A stretch of DNA of 64,000 nt, from NCBI GenBank assembly GCA_964030475.1, contig CAXIPT010000005.1:1820298-1884297 (forward strand), written 5' to 3'. The notes below the pieces were generated by a model. The model searched no databases. It had not been told where the DNA came from and worked only from the letters and a program-made list of their open reading frames with translations. This document shows, in pieces, positions 46,117-59,821 of the stretch. Origin of the DNA: Tethya wilhelma (Eukaryota > Porifera > Demospongiae > Tethyida > Tethyidae). How positions within the stretch are numbered: the stretch's first letter is position 1; each line of letters begins with the position of its first letter. The translations under genes and the position numbers were made by a program.

Positions 46117-49100
46117 ATGTCCTGGCTTGGATTTGACCGGCTCAGGGTCAGGCACATGATATCCACAGCGAACTCGAGCTCAGAGGTAGCTGAATTGAGT
46201 GAAGATGAAGTAGAGATAACTACATTCAGTCACAAGCCCTCAAGTATAAACGGTGGTACTACTCTTGAAGTCACCACTGACCTGAACAGTGTTGATTCCC
46301 CGGACAAACTACCGGACAAGCTTGGTGTTGAGGACGAAGCCAGTGAAACAGATGGAGAAGTTAAAGACAGTGAAACTCTCATAGCTTCAGAGGAGATAGA
46401 TGAGAATGGGGTTGCGAGGGAATACGAAGTAGTCCTCAAGCACCTTGGGTTTGGGTTCTTCCATGCTTTCCTCCTGGTCATCAATGGGATAGCCCTCACC
46501 TCGGATGCTGTCGAAGTGCTCTCCATATCCTTTGTATTGCCGATACTCAACCGAGCAACTGAGTTCAACATCCAGGATTGGCAGTCGGCGCTGCTCAGTT
46601 CCATCATCTTCTGTGGGATGTTGGTCGGGAGCTACTTCTGGGGAGGAATGGCCGACGTGGTTGGAAGGAGGTCAACACTCATTGTCTCACTGTTGATCAG
46701 TGGGGTATTCGGACTGGTGTCTGCAATTGCTCCAAACTTCTGGGTGTTTATAGTTTTTAGACTCATCAGTGGATTTGGGTCAGTTGATGAATATATCGTA
46801 TTTACACACACTATAAATATTTGCATTTATTGCCTCAACTTTACTGCAGTGTTGGGGGCTCTCTACCAGTTATTGCCCCATATACAGCTGAATTCATTCG
46901 AAATAAGTACCGTGGGCCTTATCTAGGTTCTCAAAGTCTGTTCTGGACATTGGGACGGTTCCTCTGCGGTGCAATTGCGTGGGTTATAATCCCACTTGAC
47001 TCCATCAATGTCCCATTTGGGAGCTACACCTTCCGCAGCTGGAGGTTGTTCATTGCACTCTCAGCTCTTCCCTCCATCTTGGGTCTCTTCCTCTATCTCA
47101 TGCTACCAGAGAGTCCGAGATACTTACTGGGGGTAAGAAGTTCAAGACTCCTGTGATTATTGTACTTATAATTACATAACCCTTCACTGAATAAGACAAC
47201 TGACTGTTTCCATAATATCATACATGTTGGGCTTGGCAGGTGGGGTAGGGTGTTCTTTAGGTTTGGGACTGTTTGAAAAGATAAGATGGTTGCCATTTCA
47301 AATATTTTCAATGTAGGTTGGTAGGAATCGTGAAGCGATGAAGGCTTTGAAACGTGCTTATCGGATCAACAGATGGGGAAGAGAGAAGAAGGAATTTCCT
47401 GTAAGTTTCTTGTTCAAACAACACATATTCCGTAGCAGTTGTCAGAGGACATACAAGTGTTTTATGTATGAAAAATGTCTGTAGAATGTATAGCTTGTTT
47501 CTTTGTTAGATTAAGGATGTTGTCTTGGATGGTGTGGTTGTGAAGAAGCCTACCCAGGTGAAACAAAGATTCAAGAATATGTTGGACACTATTATTGACG
47601 TAAGTCAACGTATGGTTTATAGAAATACCATTGGCATTGCCAGTCATGTGATGCTCATGTGATCTCAGGTATTGACGAGATCAAGGCAGCTGTATAAAAG
47701 AAAACTTCTTCGTCGAACCCTTCTTCTCATGCTCATTATGTTCTGCCTCGCTTTTGGGTGAGTTCCTGTCATTGAAATTCTTATTAATCATATGGTTATC
47801 CTGATATGATTATTCATACAGCTCGTATGGAGTTACCTTATGGTTTCCTACATATGTAAATGATATTACTACCAAAATTGACGAAGAAAGATTTGAATCG
47901 TTCTGTGCGAGAAATGTCACTGATGCCACCAGTCTTGACTTGAGGAAGTATTGTGAGTGTAGCACAGGCACCTTGTTCCATGACTCCCTTGTGAATGGGT
48001 CGCTCTTGCAAATGTGGAAGATTGAAGAAGCCACGTTCACAAACGTCCATTTCAAAGACCTTCGATTTGAGCGGGTCAACTTTACCAATGTTGTATTTGA
48101 GGAGTGTTCTTTCAGTAATGTCACATTGACAGAGACCCTCTTTATCAACAGCACATGGAATGGCGTAACCATGGAAATGGTCCACTTTAACTCATCAGTG
48201 TTTTGCGGAGAGGGATATTCCGATAACATTACTGTACTTCCATCGAGTACCGTGTCAATGTTCAATGTCTCTATAAATGACGTCCAAAATTTTACCTCCT
48301 CTTTTGACGATTCTGCTAATTTGTCTTCCCTGCTCTACACCACTGGGTCTTACAATGGAGTGTGTGCCTTCAGAGAGATTAGCTGTGACAAGCCGTTCAG
48401 CTATCGGACCTACAGGGACAGCTTCATAATAACGTGTGCTCTTGTTCCTGGAAATCTGGTGGCCATTGTTGCCGTCTACTTCTTCAGAAGAAATCTCTGG
48501 CTAGGTTAGTATGTATTGAAAACGATTGCATTCTGCGTATTGTGTTGTACTGTAGATGTTCATTGCTATGTGTCATATACGATGGTATAATGTTAATGAA
48601 CTTGACGTAGCAGCTAGGATCAAAAAATACCAAGGCAGTTTCAATCTTGTAGATCTTCCTCATTCCCTTTGTTGTTCGATCTTTTTTCCTCCTTCTATAG
48701 CCTTCACACTCTTTGTGTCTGCTGGTTCTGTGTTCCTGCTGTATCTGGTGCATACTGAGGCATATGTGATTGCAGTATTGGCTCTCTTCACAGGCATTTC
48801 CACTCCTGCTTGGAGTGACTCAACTCTTATCAGTGCTGAAGTATACCCAACAGATCTAAGGTAAGCCTTACGGTACTAATGGCTACTTAGCTAGATAGAG
48901 AGATTGATTTGCGGACTCAATCATCTATCCTTTGTGTTCAGGTCGAGTGCTGCAGGAGTTCATTTGCTAATGGCAAGAATTGGTGCTATTTTTGGAACAA
49001 ATATATTTGGAGAGTTTATTCATGTGAACCCAAGTATTCCTGTATTCTTTGTGGCAGCCGTACTGTTTGTGGGAGGAGTGGCATCACTGGCTCTACCAAC

Positions 49101-49128
49101 CACCACAAGGAAGACACTACTCAAATGA
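46117..49128 (+). CDS. SV2-like major facilitator transporter with pentapeptide luminal loop
   Basis: About eight exons with consistent phase, roughly 570 residues. MFS signs: EDVVLKH-like start EYEVVLKHLGFGFFHAFL, GMLVGSYFWGGMADVVGRRS (signature loop 2-3), LPVIAPYTAEFI, LPESPRYLLG at TM6. After TM7 a large extramembrane loop (47940-48400) contains a pentapeptide-type ladder: FTNVHFKDLRFERVNFTNV followed by VFEECSFSNVTLTETLFINS, then N-glycosylation sites and cysteines. This is the arrangement of synaptic vesicle glycoprotein 2, where the fourth luminal domain is a right-handed beta-helix. SVOP and organic-cation relatives lack that loop. SV2 proteins sit in secretory vesicles; substrate uncertain. 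ATG 46117 is preferred over 45949, which overlaps the ASCC2 start. It lies head-to-head with ASCC2. Confidence 0.85.
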
Positions 49129-49512
49129 TTGATCTATTTATACGATTGAGTTTTATGAAATAAATTTCCATATTCCGTATACTCTCAGTGTTACCATCCG
49201 GTTATCAATAAAAGTATTTTTCAAGATACTCCAAGTGTGATCGTATTCAAGCGGGGATTCTGTAGGCACATACTAAGTTAGCTTCTCTTAAATACTGTTA
49301 GTTTGTAGTAGCTAGGTCTGTGTGTGCGGGAGAGAGGTAAATGACCAGGAGATAGTACCCAGCGGAGACGCCATTAACAACTCAACAAAGGTCATTTTTA
49401 TTCACTTGAAGGCCGTTCAAAAACGCCATTCAACCCATCTGAAGACTCACTAGAGTAATACCGTCACATTCTACTATCGTGTAACACCCCGAGCGAATGG
49501 TGAGAGAGAGAG
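49129..49512. promoter_or_regulatory. Spacer and promoter region before GSK3
   Basis: 384 bp holding the 3' end of the SV2-like gene (an aataaa at 49159 and caataaaag near 49206) and the GSK3 5' region. No clear TATA box or known factor site stands out. Nothing else recognised. Confidence 0.4.
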
Positions 49513-50924
49513 ATGAGCCGGCCTAAAGAATCGAGAGTGAGAGCGACCTCCTTTGCAGATCCCAACGCCAAAGATCAAAAAGCATCAAACATTGGCGGAA
49601 TCAGAGTGACTCGTACGTTGAAAGAAGATATCTCTGTGTGTCTGTTGGTAGCTTTCATGTCATGTATGAGCTTTTCAGGTTGTGGGATTCCATCTCTCTT
49701 CAGTACTTTTTTGTATGCAGCTGGTTTTTGTGATGTGGTTTCTAGATGCCATATAAGTGTGGGGGTGTGATAGTGTGAGCCTGTGTGGGTGTGAGGCTGT
49801 GAGGGGTGTGAAGGGAGGGATGTGGGGAAGACAATAGTGTCCATATTGCTGACATTATTTCGTAATAGTTTTTTTTTTAAAAGGAGAGAAGAGTTAAGTT
49901 TGATTTTTTAAAAAACTCATCTGTTTCATTTATCTCTCCCTCGTGCTAATTCATGTCAAAAAGAGCAAAGTGCTTGTTAGCCAGTGTTTGAAGACAGTGT
50001 GGGCTGCCACTAGGTGCAGTACTTGGGGTATTTAAGTCTCTCTCATCTCTCACCATCTCTCTCTTAAGCCAGATACAGTGTGCCTATGTAATGTCGATAC
50101 TGTTCTATTTGTATACATTGTGTGTGTGGGATTGGTGAAACAATGTGTTCTGTTCTGTGTCAGCTGGCTAACATCTCTCCGCATATCTCACTTCCCTAGT
50201 AGAGCTGCATGGCATTCTACTAATAAAGCACTCTGACTATGTGTGCTCATTCTTTGAGCTCAATTGCCCTCTCAACATCTTTACTGGCTGCACACTCATG
50301 CTGTGTTGTGTAACATCCCTATTCCACTAGCCAATACCCTATCATTCCTGCTTGTTTCCTGAATTACCCCCAGTTTGCCTGGGAATAAAAGTCTACTGCA
50401 CACATACATACACACACACACACACACCCAACAATATTAGTAAACCATGATGTAATCCATATCACTATTCGATTAGAGCTCTTTGAAAACCCCCCATAAA
50501 AGTTTCCCTTTACTTTGTTGATATGTCTGTTTCTTGTTGTTGTTTTTGGACGAAGCTTTACAACATTTTGCTGACATTCTCACCTCCACACACACACACC
50601 TATAGTCACCTTATACATACATACATACATACATACATACATACAGGGGACAAGGATGGTCACAAGGTCACCACGGTCCTAGCGACAGTCGGTGCCCCTC
50701 CGGACAGACAGCAGGAGATCAGCTACTACGGAATGAAGATCATAGGCAATGGGTCGTTCGGTGTGGTCTACCAGGCCACACTCTCAGGGTTAGAAGAACA
50801 AGTGGCCATCAAGAAGGTGCTGCAGGACAAGAGATTCAAGAACAGAGAGCTCCAGATTATGAGACGCTTGGACCACTGCAACATCATAAGACTACAGTAC
50901 TACTTCTACACTGGTGGAGACAAG
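49513..50924 (+). CDS. GSK3: Glycogen synthase kinase 3, 5' part
   Basis: Exon 1 (49513-49609) encodes [18 protein letters not shown]; exon 2 (50647-50924) joins in phase to give [20 protein letters not shown], then the kinase start [14 protein letters not shown] (Gly loop), [17 protein letters not shown] (VAIK lysine, PSTAIRE-like RE) and [19 protein letters not shown]. Ser13 sits in RVRATS, equivalent to the inhibitory Ser9/Ser21 phosphorylated by AKT. GSK3 acts in Wnt and insulin signalling. The following exons with the HRD and DFG motifs are absent; the next GSK3 sequence is at 54748, after foreign DNA and a gap. The intron between exons 1 and 2 is about 1 kb with no other gene. Confidence 0.93.
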
Positions 50925-51920
50925 GTGGGCGGGGTTTGGGGAGCCTAGCGTATAGGGTATTAATATGTGGGTCATATTTATGGACAATTGAAACCTGGCC
51001 TGATTTCCCTTATTTAGAAACGTTTGTGTTGGTATTGAGATATTGTGTGAATGTGTGTGTGTGTGTGTGTGTGTAGTTGGGAGGTTTTGAAGCCTACAGT
51101 ATGATAATGTATTGGTATATGTACTAATATTGTTTACTATGGGATTTAAGGCAAAATCGAAGGCCTAAGTTCCTTAGTTTAGATACACTTTGCAGTAGTT
51201 TTTATTGTGTTTGTGTATTGTGCTGTCTGGTCTTCAATGGTCTGGTTTATTGTGTGTTTGTGTGTGTCTGGCTGGGTGGAGGTCCTGTCCTTTTGTGTGA
51301 AGCCTGTCCACTTTGTGTGTGTGTGTATGTGTGTACGTGCGTATGTTTACAATGGAGCAAGTTGGACTATTATTGTTGGTAGTTGTTAAATTGTGTCGTC
51401 ATGGTGATTGTGACACTCTATGACACTGTTCTGTTTGGGTGACAAAGGTCGATTCATTTTGCCTGTTTCTGCCCACAATGTTATGAATAGTTTTCTCATT
51501 ATAGAGCACAACTGTACAAAGTAGTACATGTGAGACAGTTTCTGAGAAATTAGTATTTTCAATCTGCTTATGGTTATCATATGTGTGGGAGATATGTAAG
51601 AGGAAATGGTCATTTAACTAACGGTTGTTGTGACCAGATTCAGTCATACATTCCACCATTCACACGCCCAGCATTAGCAAGTGACATTCCTCTGTCAAGT
51701 AGTTCCGCATAAGGTTGTGAGTTGTGAAATGGCTACTGGTAGTGTTGTGAGTGCTCCAAACCACATCAAATGCGCTTTCCGGAAACCCTAGAATGCAAAC
51801 AGCCTACCGCAATCTCATGCCATATTAGTGATAATTATACAGACACTCATCATAGCAGGGAGAATAGTATTGGTAATAAGATATTTAGCATAAGACGTAC
51901 ACTGTGTGGTGTACTGCGTN

Positions 51921-51962
<42 letters not shown>

Positions 51963-51989
51963 TGTATTCATGCTGTCCCTCTCCTGCTC

Positions 51990-52302
51990 CAGTTGGAGAT
52001 GACATGGAGATGGTGAAGATTCCTCCTCCTGATACAGATTCATTTGTAGGTGGTGCTCCTCCCTATATGCATCAGGTAGGTGTGGTTGACACAAGTGTGT
52101 GTGTGTGGTGGCATTAAAACTCTCTTGGGGGATGGGTTGCTGAACGTATTCACAGCCTGAGGGTCTTTTGGGGGGTCCGTTGTGAATAGCATTAAAGGTC
52201 GTCCCCCCCACCTCCTCCCTGTTTTAGGACAATGGCCTACCCTCCTCATCCTACAGGCCTACGGTAGATGATTTTGTGTCAGAAGATGCCCAGTTTGTGT
52301 GA
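51990..52302 (+). CDS. C-terminal end of an unidentified gene
   Basis: Two exons in phase (about 51993-52075 and 52229-52302) give VGDDMEMVKIPPPDTDSFVG...PPYMHQ then DNGLPSSSYRPTVDDFVSED and a stop. Acceptors (cagttg; ttttag) and donor (CAG|gtaggt) look real. The piece is acidic and proline/serine-rich with no domain. It begins just after the N at 51920 and (GA)n tract, so the rest of the gene lies on DNA not in this window. It is not part of GSK3. Confidence 0.5.
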
Positions 52303-52695
52303 CCCGGTGTCCACCCCTGTCGTTAGGAACACTTAATAAGCCAATCAACATTTTTTTTCTACTTTTTTTTCCTTCTGTTGTCATTAGTGTAGTATTTTCT
52401 TTCATACATACACACAACACATGTATGCAAAGTGTACATATAGGTCTTGATGATTATTTTGCATAGTGTATATTAATTTTTCTAGTTTTATTTACTGGCA
52501 GTATTTCTTTCGTTTTTTTTGTTTTCGTATGTATCATACATTATTTTTTGTATCTCACAGTTTTAAATTACTTTCAATATGGTCATCTATACATGCCCCT
52601 TTTTGAACGCATTTTGTTGTGTCTACTGATGAATATGGTAATATTTTTAACATGCCACACCTACTCTTGAGCGATATATATAGTAAATAAACAAA
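52303..52695. other. AT-rich spacer between the orphan C-terminus and the LRR gene
   Basis: T-rich with no exon. Probably the 3' UTR of the upstream fragment and the promoter of the LRR gene that starts at 52696; a tatatatagtaaataaac lies just before the ATG. Confidence 0.4.
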
Positions 52696-54623
52696 ATGGG
52701 GTCGTATGGCTCGAAGCAGTTCAGAGCTGATCTATCGGCGTTGAAGAGCAATGACGTTACTGTGCGCTCTCTCTCTTATGAGGGCCATCATATTGGCGAT
52801 GATGGAGCAGCAGCGTTAGCAACAGCGCTCCAAAACAACCATGTCTTGAGGAAGTTGAGTCTAGGAGGCTGTGAGATTACTCAGCTTGGCGTCAGCTGCT
52901 TAGTCAAATCTCTGGGCAATAACAGATCAGTACCATGCTATCTTAGAACACTGGAATTGGTAGGTTTTTGATTGAAATTGAATCACAATGAACAGCAATG
53001 CATCATCATCATGACATGTTTATGAGCAATATGTATGCACACAGAGCACTGAAAGTGGAGGTAATTCTAGTCCTGTCAAGGGCAATCTGATTGGAAATGT
53101 TGGTGCAAAATCACTGGCATATGTAAGTCGTCCGTATTCATTCCTAACAGCTCTGTGCATTTACTAATATTATAATACCACTTTGCTATAGTTGCTAAAG
53201 GTGTCTTCGTCTCTGCGCCACTTGCGTCTAGCTGGGTGTGAGATTGGTGATGAAGGAGTGATCACAATTGCTCAGTCACTGAAGAACAATGACATATTGA
53301 AGACTCTCGATCTTGGCTGCAATCTCATCAGTGATATTGGAGCGGAACATTTGGGTAATGCTCTCTCCACCAATGATACACTGACGGGAATGTCACTCTG
53401 GAATAATCGGATATTCCATTCTGGAGCCGAATCTCTGGCAAATGGACTTGCCTCCAACACTACACTCAAATGGCTCGGGGTAAATAATAGAAATTAACAA
53501 ATTTTTTTGTAAGTATTTATTTTCTCTCTCTCTCTCTCCCTCTCTCCTCAATCAGCTTGGTTGTAATCGTGTTGGTGATGAAGGAGCAAAGGCGTTGTCT
53601 CTGGCCCTCATCTCCAATGCTGAGGACAGCCATCTTGTGTGGCTGGCATTGGGGGGAAACGGGATCACCGACAGAGGGGCAGAGTACCTCGCCGTGGCTT
53701 TGAAAGCACAGAGACGCAACACTCAACAAGGAAGCAGAGAAGGTATGATAATTATGATACCTGATACATCATACTGTATTGTTGGTGAATCTAGCTTAGA
53801 TTACCAAAACTGTATACAGCAGTGTGATCTGATATTGCTCATGTTTAGATAATATTGCTTATGTTTAGTTAGTATAATTATGCGTTGCATTTAGGATGCC
53901 AAATATTGTGCAATTACTATTCTCTGCAGGGAGTCAGGCTAATCTGACAGAGCAAATCAGATCGGGTAAACTGGGTCCCATTCTGGAACTGGGTGTCACT
54001 CCGTCCCACGTCAGTCTGGTCCAGAGGAGAGAGGACTCGGAGAGTGAGGAGGACAATCACCAGGAGCAGCAGGAGTATGATAATGAAAGTGAAAGACAAG
54101 GGGCAGGCTCAATATCCCCCTCGTTGGGCGAATCTGAAGAGTACTGCATCGGTTTAGAGTCCCTCGGACTGGGAGGCAATCAGATCACATGTGTGGGTGT
54201 GGCTTCATTAGCGGACGGGCTCAAGACTAATACACGTGAGATATAAACATAACGCTACTTGATTCGTGTGCGGCGATGCAATGCAATTATGGTAATGCAT
54301 TTCATAGTCAATTTCCCACAAGTAATTGCAATTACACGCATGCCCAGTCAACCCTGCTACAGTAATGGATTAGGGTAATGGATACGCAATGGTGTGCAGT
54401 GTACTGTGTGGTTTTTTGTCACCGTAGGGTTGCTGAGTTTGGGCTTGGCTGACAACCACATCAAAGATGATGGGGCGGCTGCTCTGGCTCAGCTTATCCG
54501 AGCCACAGACACCTTGGAGGTGCTGATGTTGTCGGGGAATGAGATAGGGGACGAGGGAGGCGGGATACTGGTGGCAGCCCTCTCGCAGAATGCATCGTTG
54601 AAAGCTCTCTATCTGGCAGGGGT

Positions 54624-54625
<2 letters not shown>
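52696..54625 (+). CDS. LRR-PTP protein, 5' part: ribonuclease-inhibitor-type leucine-rich repeats
   Basis: Six exons (52696-52960, about 53044-53123, 53192-53479, 53557-53743, 53935-54233, 54428-54625). At least eight RI-type LRRs, with signatures such as LRKLSLGGCEITQLG, LKTLDLGCNLISDIGAEHL and LEVLMLSGNEIGDEGGGIL. An acidic Ser/Glu-rich insert (54025-54110) interrupts the repeats. The N-terminus MGSYGSKQ has Gly2, Ser6 and Lys7 and resembles the Src N-myristoylation signal. The exon at 54428 ends in phase 0 (LKALYLAG) at a donor directly before a (TG)n tract and the N-run. It joins in phase to 61405 (NALGDVVSN), completing an LRR. I therefore read this as the 5' part of one LRR-plus-phosphatase gene. 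Confidence 0.75.
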
Positions 54626-54668
<43 letters not shown>

Positions 54669-54716
54669 NNNNNNNNNNNNNNNNNNNNNNNNNNNNNNNN
54701 NNNNNNNNNNNNNNNN
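54669..54716. other. Assembly gap of 48 N
   Basis: A run of N within a (TG)n tract. The left flank is an intron of the LRR gene, the right flank is a GSK3 intron just before the acceptor at 54747. So the gap joins two unrelated genes. Confidence 0.95.
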
Positions 54717-54718
54717 TG

Positions 54719-56235
<1,517 letters not shown>

Positions 56236-56885
56236 CTTCTTTATAATATATAACACTGTCTGTCCATTTCACACCTGATGTTAGCCTGTACCACACCCCC
56301 ACAGAGAGAGATAGTTGGTCATTGCTGCTGTTTATTATTGTCTGTTCGTCTGTTTTTTTGTTAGTGATGTCATTATTGTCACAGTTGACTGAGCACATCA
56401 TCCGTCAGTCGTTATAATACATGTATTTTGAGTTGTTCCTGAGTGGGTGGGGATTGTGGTTGCCATGGAAATGGTGTGAAGTGTGCTTGGCAAGAATTTA
56501 TAGCTTTTTCGTTTTTGTTTTTTTGGTGTTTAGCTTGAGCATGTGTTTTGTTAGAAGACTCTTAAATCTTTGTATTATCTCATTCGCCTTTCATCTTTAT
56601 GACTTCTCATTCCATCTCGTTCTCATTACCACTGTAAACTATTACTATGCTCCTGTTGTAATTAATTAATTATTATACAAGTACATTTTCGTAATTGTGT
56701 TATCAGTGTGTGTGTTCTGTGTGAGTGGGTATATGCTGTTTTAATACTATCATGCATAATAATGTATTGACAATTTCTCTGCACTTTATATAATGGCTCT
56801 CAAGAAATTGTGATCACCATTATCACTATGGTAACCATATGGTGGGTGTGGCTCCAATATCATAAGGGGCGGGGCTCTTACAGTG

Positions 56886-58465
56886 ATGGCAACAACTACA
56901 GCTGTTTCTCCATCTTTACATTGTGTGGACAGATGTGAACAATTGGAAAAGAGAACTTCTCAGGAGAGACCTACTGCCCTCAAACTGACCATCAGTAGCT
57001 ACCAGTCTTCTCTCCCAACTCTAGTGGCCGTGAGGGAGTCCACTAGTCTTCAACACCTCCATATAGTCAGCTCCATTGGTGATGAGGAGATAGCTAAACT
57101 GTGTGAAGATGTTCTTCTACGAAATAGTTCGCTTGAGAACGTGACCCTTGAGCTCTGTGAATGCAGTAACCATGGTGCCAAACATCTATCGAATGTGATT
57201 GCTAACACACGCACCATCAAAGAGCTCCATGTGTTGTTGAATGGTGTGGACAGTGAGGGTGCTGCTTATTTAGCCGAGGCATTGAAGGGTTCTTGTCTCT
57301 GTGTGTTCTCAATCTATGCAACTCAATTGGACCTTCTCGATAGCACCATTGGGGACATTGGTGCTGGTTATGTGGCAAACTCGCTACAGTTTAATACCAA
57401 GTTGTCTTCACTAGGGATCTGTCAGAGTAGAATCAGCAATCTTGGACTGGAGAACATCTTGGCTGGTTTGAGGATAAACCAAACCATTACACATTTGGAT
57501 CTCCATTCCAATCTGATTGGTAACGATGGAGCTACTGCTTTAGGGGAATTTTTGGGAACGAATGCAACTTTACGACATCTCATTCTGGACAAGAATCACA
57601 ACATTGGCTGTGAGGGAGCCAAAGAAATCGCCCTGTCTCTCTGCAAGAATAACACACTGGAGAGTCTCAGTTTACGATCGTGTGGGATTGGCAAGAGAGG
57701 AGGAGAGAGATTTGCCACCACCCTCAGTCAGAACTCATCCCTCACCTCTCTGGACCTGTGTGGAAATGTCTCCATCGGTGACGGTGCAGTGGAACTGTTG
57801 AGTCGTGGGCTCAAACAGAACAAGGCTCTCTGTAAGTTGAACCTGGCCAGCTGTGGGGTAGGTGATGAAGGGTGTGCTCATTTGGCCGAAGCCTTGGCAA
57901 CCAATGCCACTCTCACTCATCTATGGTTGAACAAGAACCACATCAGTGATGGTGGAGCCACAGCACTTGGTGAGACACTCACGAAAACAAGGTTTGTTGA
58001 AAAGTAATATCATCATTGTATCCCAAAAATATGCTTGGTTAGTAGAAATTTTTACATCTGACTCAGTAGCAGGACTGTTTCATTATGTGCTAGGCATTTT
58101 AGTGGATCAACCTTTTGCCAATTTACTATAGACACTTGCCTGAGCAGGCATTGGGAGGGTTCCTTATGTTTGGGGTTGAATTTTCATGCAGCACTCTAAC
58201 TTGTCTGGTACTGACTGAGAACAGACTCAATGCTCAAGGTACCAGAGCTCTTCTGGACTGTCTTCAGACCAACTCCTCACTTACCACTCTACAGCTGGAT
58301 GGGAGGACACTAGGGGGTCAGGTTTCCATGGCAACAGCTCTATTAACAAAGAACAGGGAGTTGAAGCACTACAAGAAATTGACAGCAGAACTTACTCAAA
58401 GAAACGAGGAACTTCGGAAGGAATTAGACAAGTATCGATTGCACACAACTGGTTCTGACTGTTAG
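56886..58465 (+). CDS. Ribonuclease-inhibitor-type LRR protein with C-terminal coiled coil
   Basis: Two exons: 56886-57992 and 58191-58465, joined in phase (AAAACAAG|gtttgt; atgcag|CACTC), about 460 residues. Roughly ten LRRs of the NLRC/RI type (LDLHSNLIGNDGATALGEFL, LSLRSCGIGKRGGERFATTL, LNLASCGVGDEGCAHLAEAL). The end ELTQRNEELRKELDKYR is a short coiled coil. There is no NACHT, death-fold or membrane domain, so it is not an NLR receptor as it stands. Such LRR solenoids bind proteins; the partner is unknown. It resembles the LRR part of the neighbouring LRR-PTP gene in repeat type. The ATG at 56886 is chosen; the frame opens at a preceding GTG. The 3' end is about 110 bp from the RPS25 stop, convergent. 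Confidence 0.85.
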
Positions 58466-58577
58466 ACAATTACATAATTATGATATCATTTTGAAAATAA
58501 GCACAATATTTTCAAACTTCATAAAATTGCATTCATCTGACAAAAACACTGTGCTATATCGTCATGACAACTAACAA

Positions 58578-59196
58578 TCAATGTTCATCTCCCTTTGGCG
58601 CTCGGGTGTAGATCACCTGTGCGTGATGGAGGAGGACCTCTCGGATAAGTCCCTTCCCTTCCATCTCCTTCAACGCCCTTCTTGCTAGAGAGGCTCTGAT
58701 CTTTAATCTCTCTGACACCACTGCTGGGGTGATCAACTTGTAACTGGGCACTTCCTTGTAGAGCTTGTCGTATGTGGCTTTGTCAAACAGAGCCAGATTG
58801 TTGAGCTTATCACGTACTTTTCCCTTGGACCATTTCTATGTGTGTGTGTGTGTGTGTGTGCATGTGTATTTACATGTGAGTGAGAGTATCCTATCAAGCA
58901 CACATCATAATACATAGAGATATTCAGGTATGAGTACATTGAACCATATTTGTGAACACATTTACAACTAAACACAGTCGATTCACCTTCTTCTTGGCCT
59001 TTCCACCACTACCTGATGGCTTGGCTGACTTCTGTTGAGTTTTTCCTTTCTGTTGGCCCTTTTGCTGCTGTTTGGGCGGCTACAGACAAAGTACATGCAT
59101 ATATGAACACAATGGTAACAAAAAGAAAGAGAATCAACTAGCTTCGTTCGATAGAAGCCGCGAAATAATCATCGACACACATAAACCACTCACCAT
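58578..59196 (-). CDS. RPS25: Ribosomal protein S25 (eS25)
   Basis: Three coding exons: 59194-59196 (the ATG alone), 58987-59079 ([16 protein letters not shown]..., basic tail) and 58578-58835 ([20 protein letters not shown], then [20 protein letters not shown] and the end RAPKGDEH). Complete, about 117 residues. eS25 is in the 40S head near the E site and supports IRES-driven initiation in other eukaryotes. The initiator codon directly before the first donor (ATG|gtgagt) is typical of animal ribosomal-protein genes. It lies head-to-head with the acyl-CoA-binding protein gene. Confidence 0.96.
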
Positions 59197-59390
59197 GTTG
59201 TCTATTTAGAGAACAAGAGGACATGTGCTTTTCACGCATGCGCACAAATACCACAGAATCAATAGGAATCACGTGGCTCAGCGGGTGGGGCTCTATCAAG
59301 AATTTTGGGATTCTCATCACATCCAGAGGTGAGTCTTGTCTGTTTTTCGAGAAAAGAAGTACTAAACTGTATGTATTCTTGCAGACCATT
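59197..59390. promoter_or_regulatory. Shared divergent promoter of RPS25 and ACBP
   Basis: 194 bp between start codons. It contains acgcatgcgcac at about 59234-59245, which fits an NRF1-type GCATGCGC core. A likely ACBP 5' UTR intron ends at the acceptor cttgcag about 6 bp before the ACBP ATG. Confidence 0.5.
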
Positions 59391-59666
59391 ATGTCCAATT
59401 CTGAAGCATTCAATCAGGCAGCAGAAGAAGTCAAGAAATTGACTGAACGTCCAACAGACCAGGAGCTGTTGGACCTCTATGGCTACTTCAAGCAAGCCAC
59501 TGTTGGTGATATCAACACCGAACGACCTGGGATGTTCAGCTTGGACTTGAAGGGGAAAGCCAAATGGGACAACTGGAACAGTCGTAAGGGAATGAGCAAG
59601 GAGGCTGCTGAACAGAAGTACATTGAAATTGTACAGGCATTGAAGAGCCAGTACCCTTCCAGTTGA
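59391..59666 (+). CDS. DBI: Acyl-CoA-binding protein
   Basis: 91 residues in one coding exon, the usual length of a stand-alone ACBP. Family residues are present: [26 protein letters not shown] (YxxFKQAT), [19 protein letters not shown] (KGKAKWDAW type) and [12 protein letters not shown]. It binds medium- and long-chain acyl-CoA in the cytosol and buffers their pool. The ATG follows an acceptor, so a non-coding first exon is likely. Confidence 0.96.
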   Translation: MSNSEAFNQAAEEVKKLTERPTDQELLDLYGYFKQATVGDINTERPGMFSLDLKGKAKWDNWNSRKGMSKEAAEQKYIEIVQALKSQYPSS

Positions 59667-59821
59667 ACTTTTGTCAATCTGTGGTGCATATACTGATGTA
59701 TTATAATGTTTGTTACCATGAGTGTTTCATAATATATTTGGAAATTTATTGAGTTACATAGACCTGTTAGAAATGGACGGCCATATAGTCACACAATATT
59801 AAACGGACACAATCATTAAAT

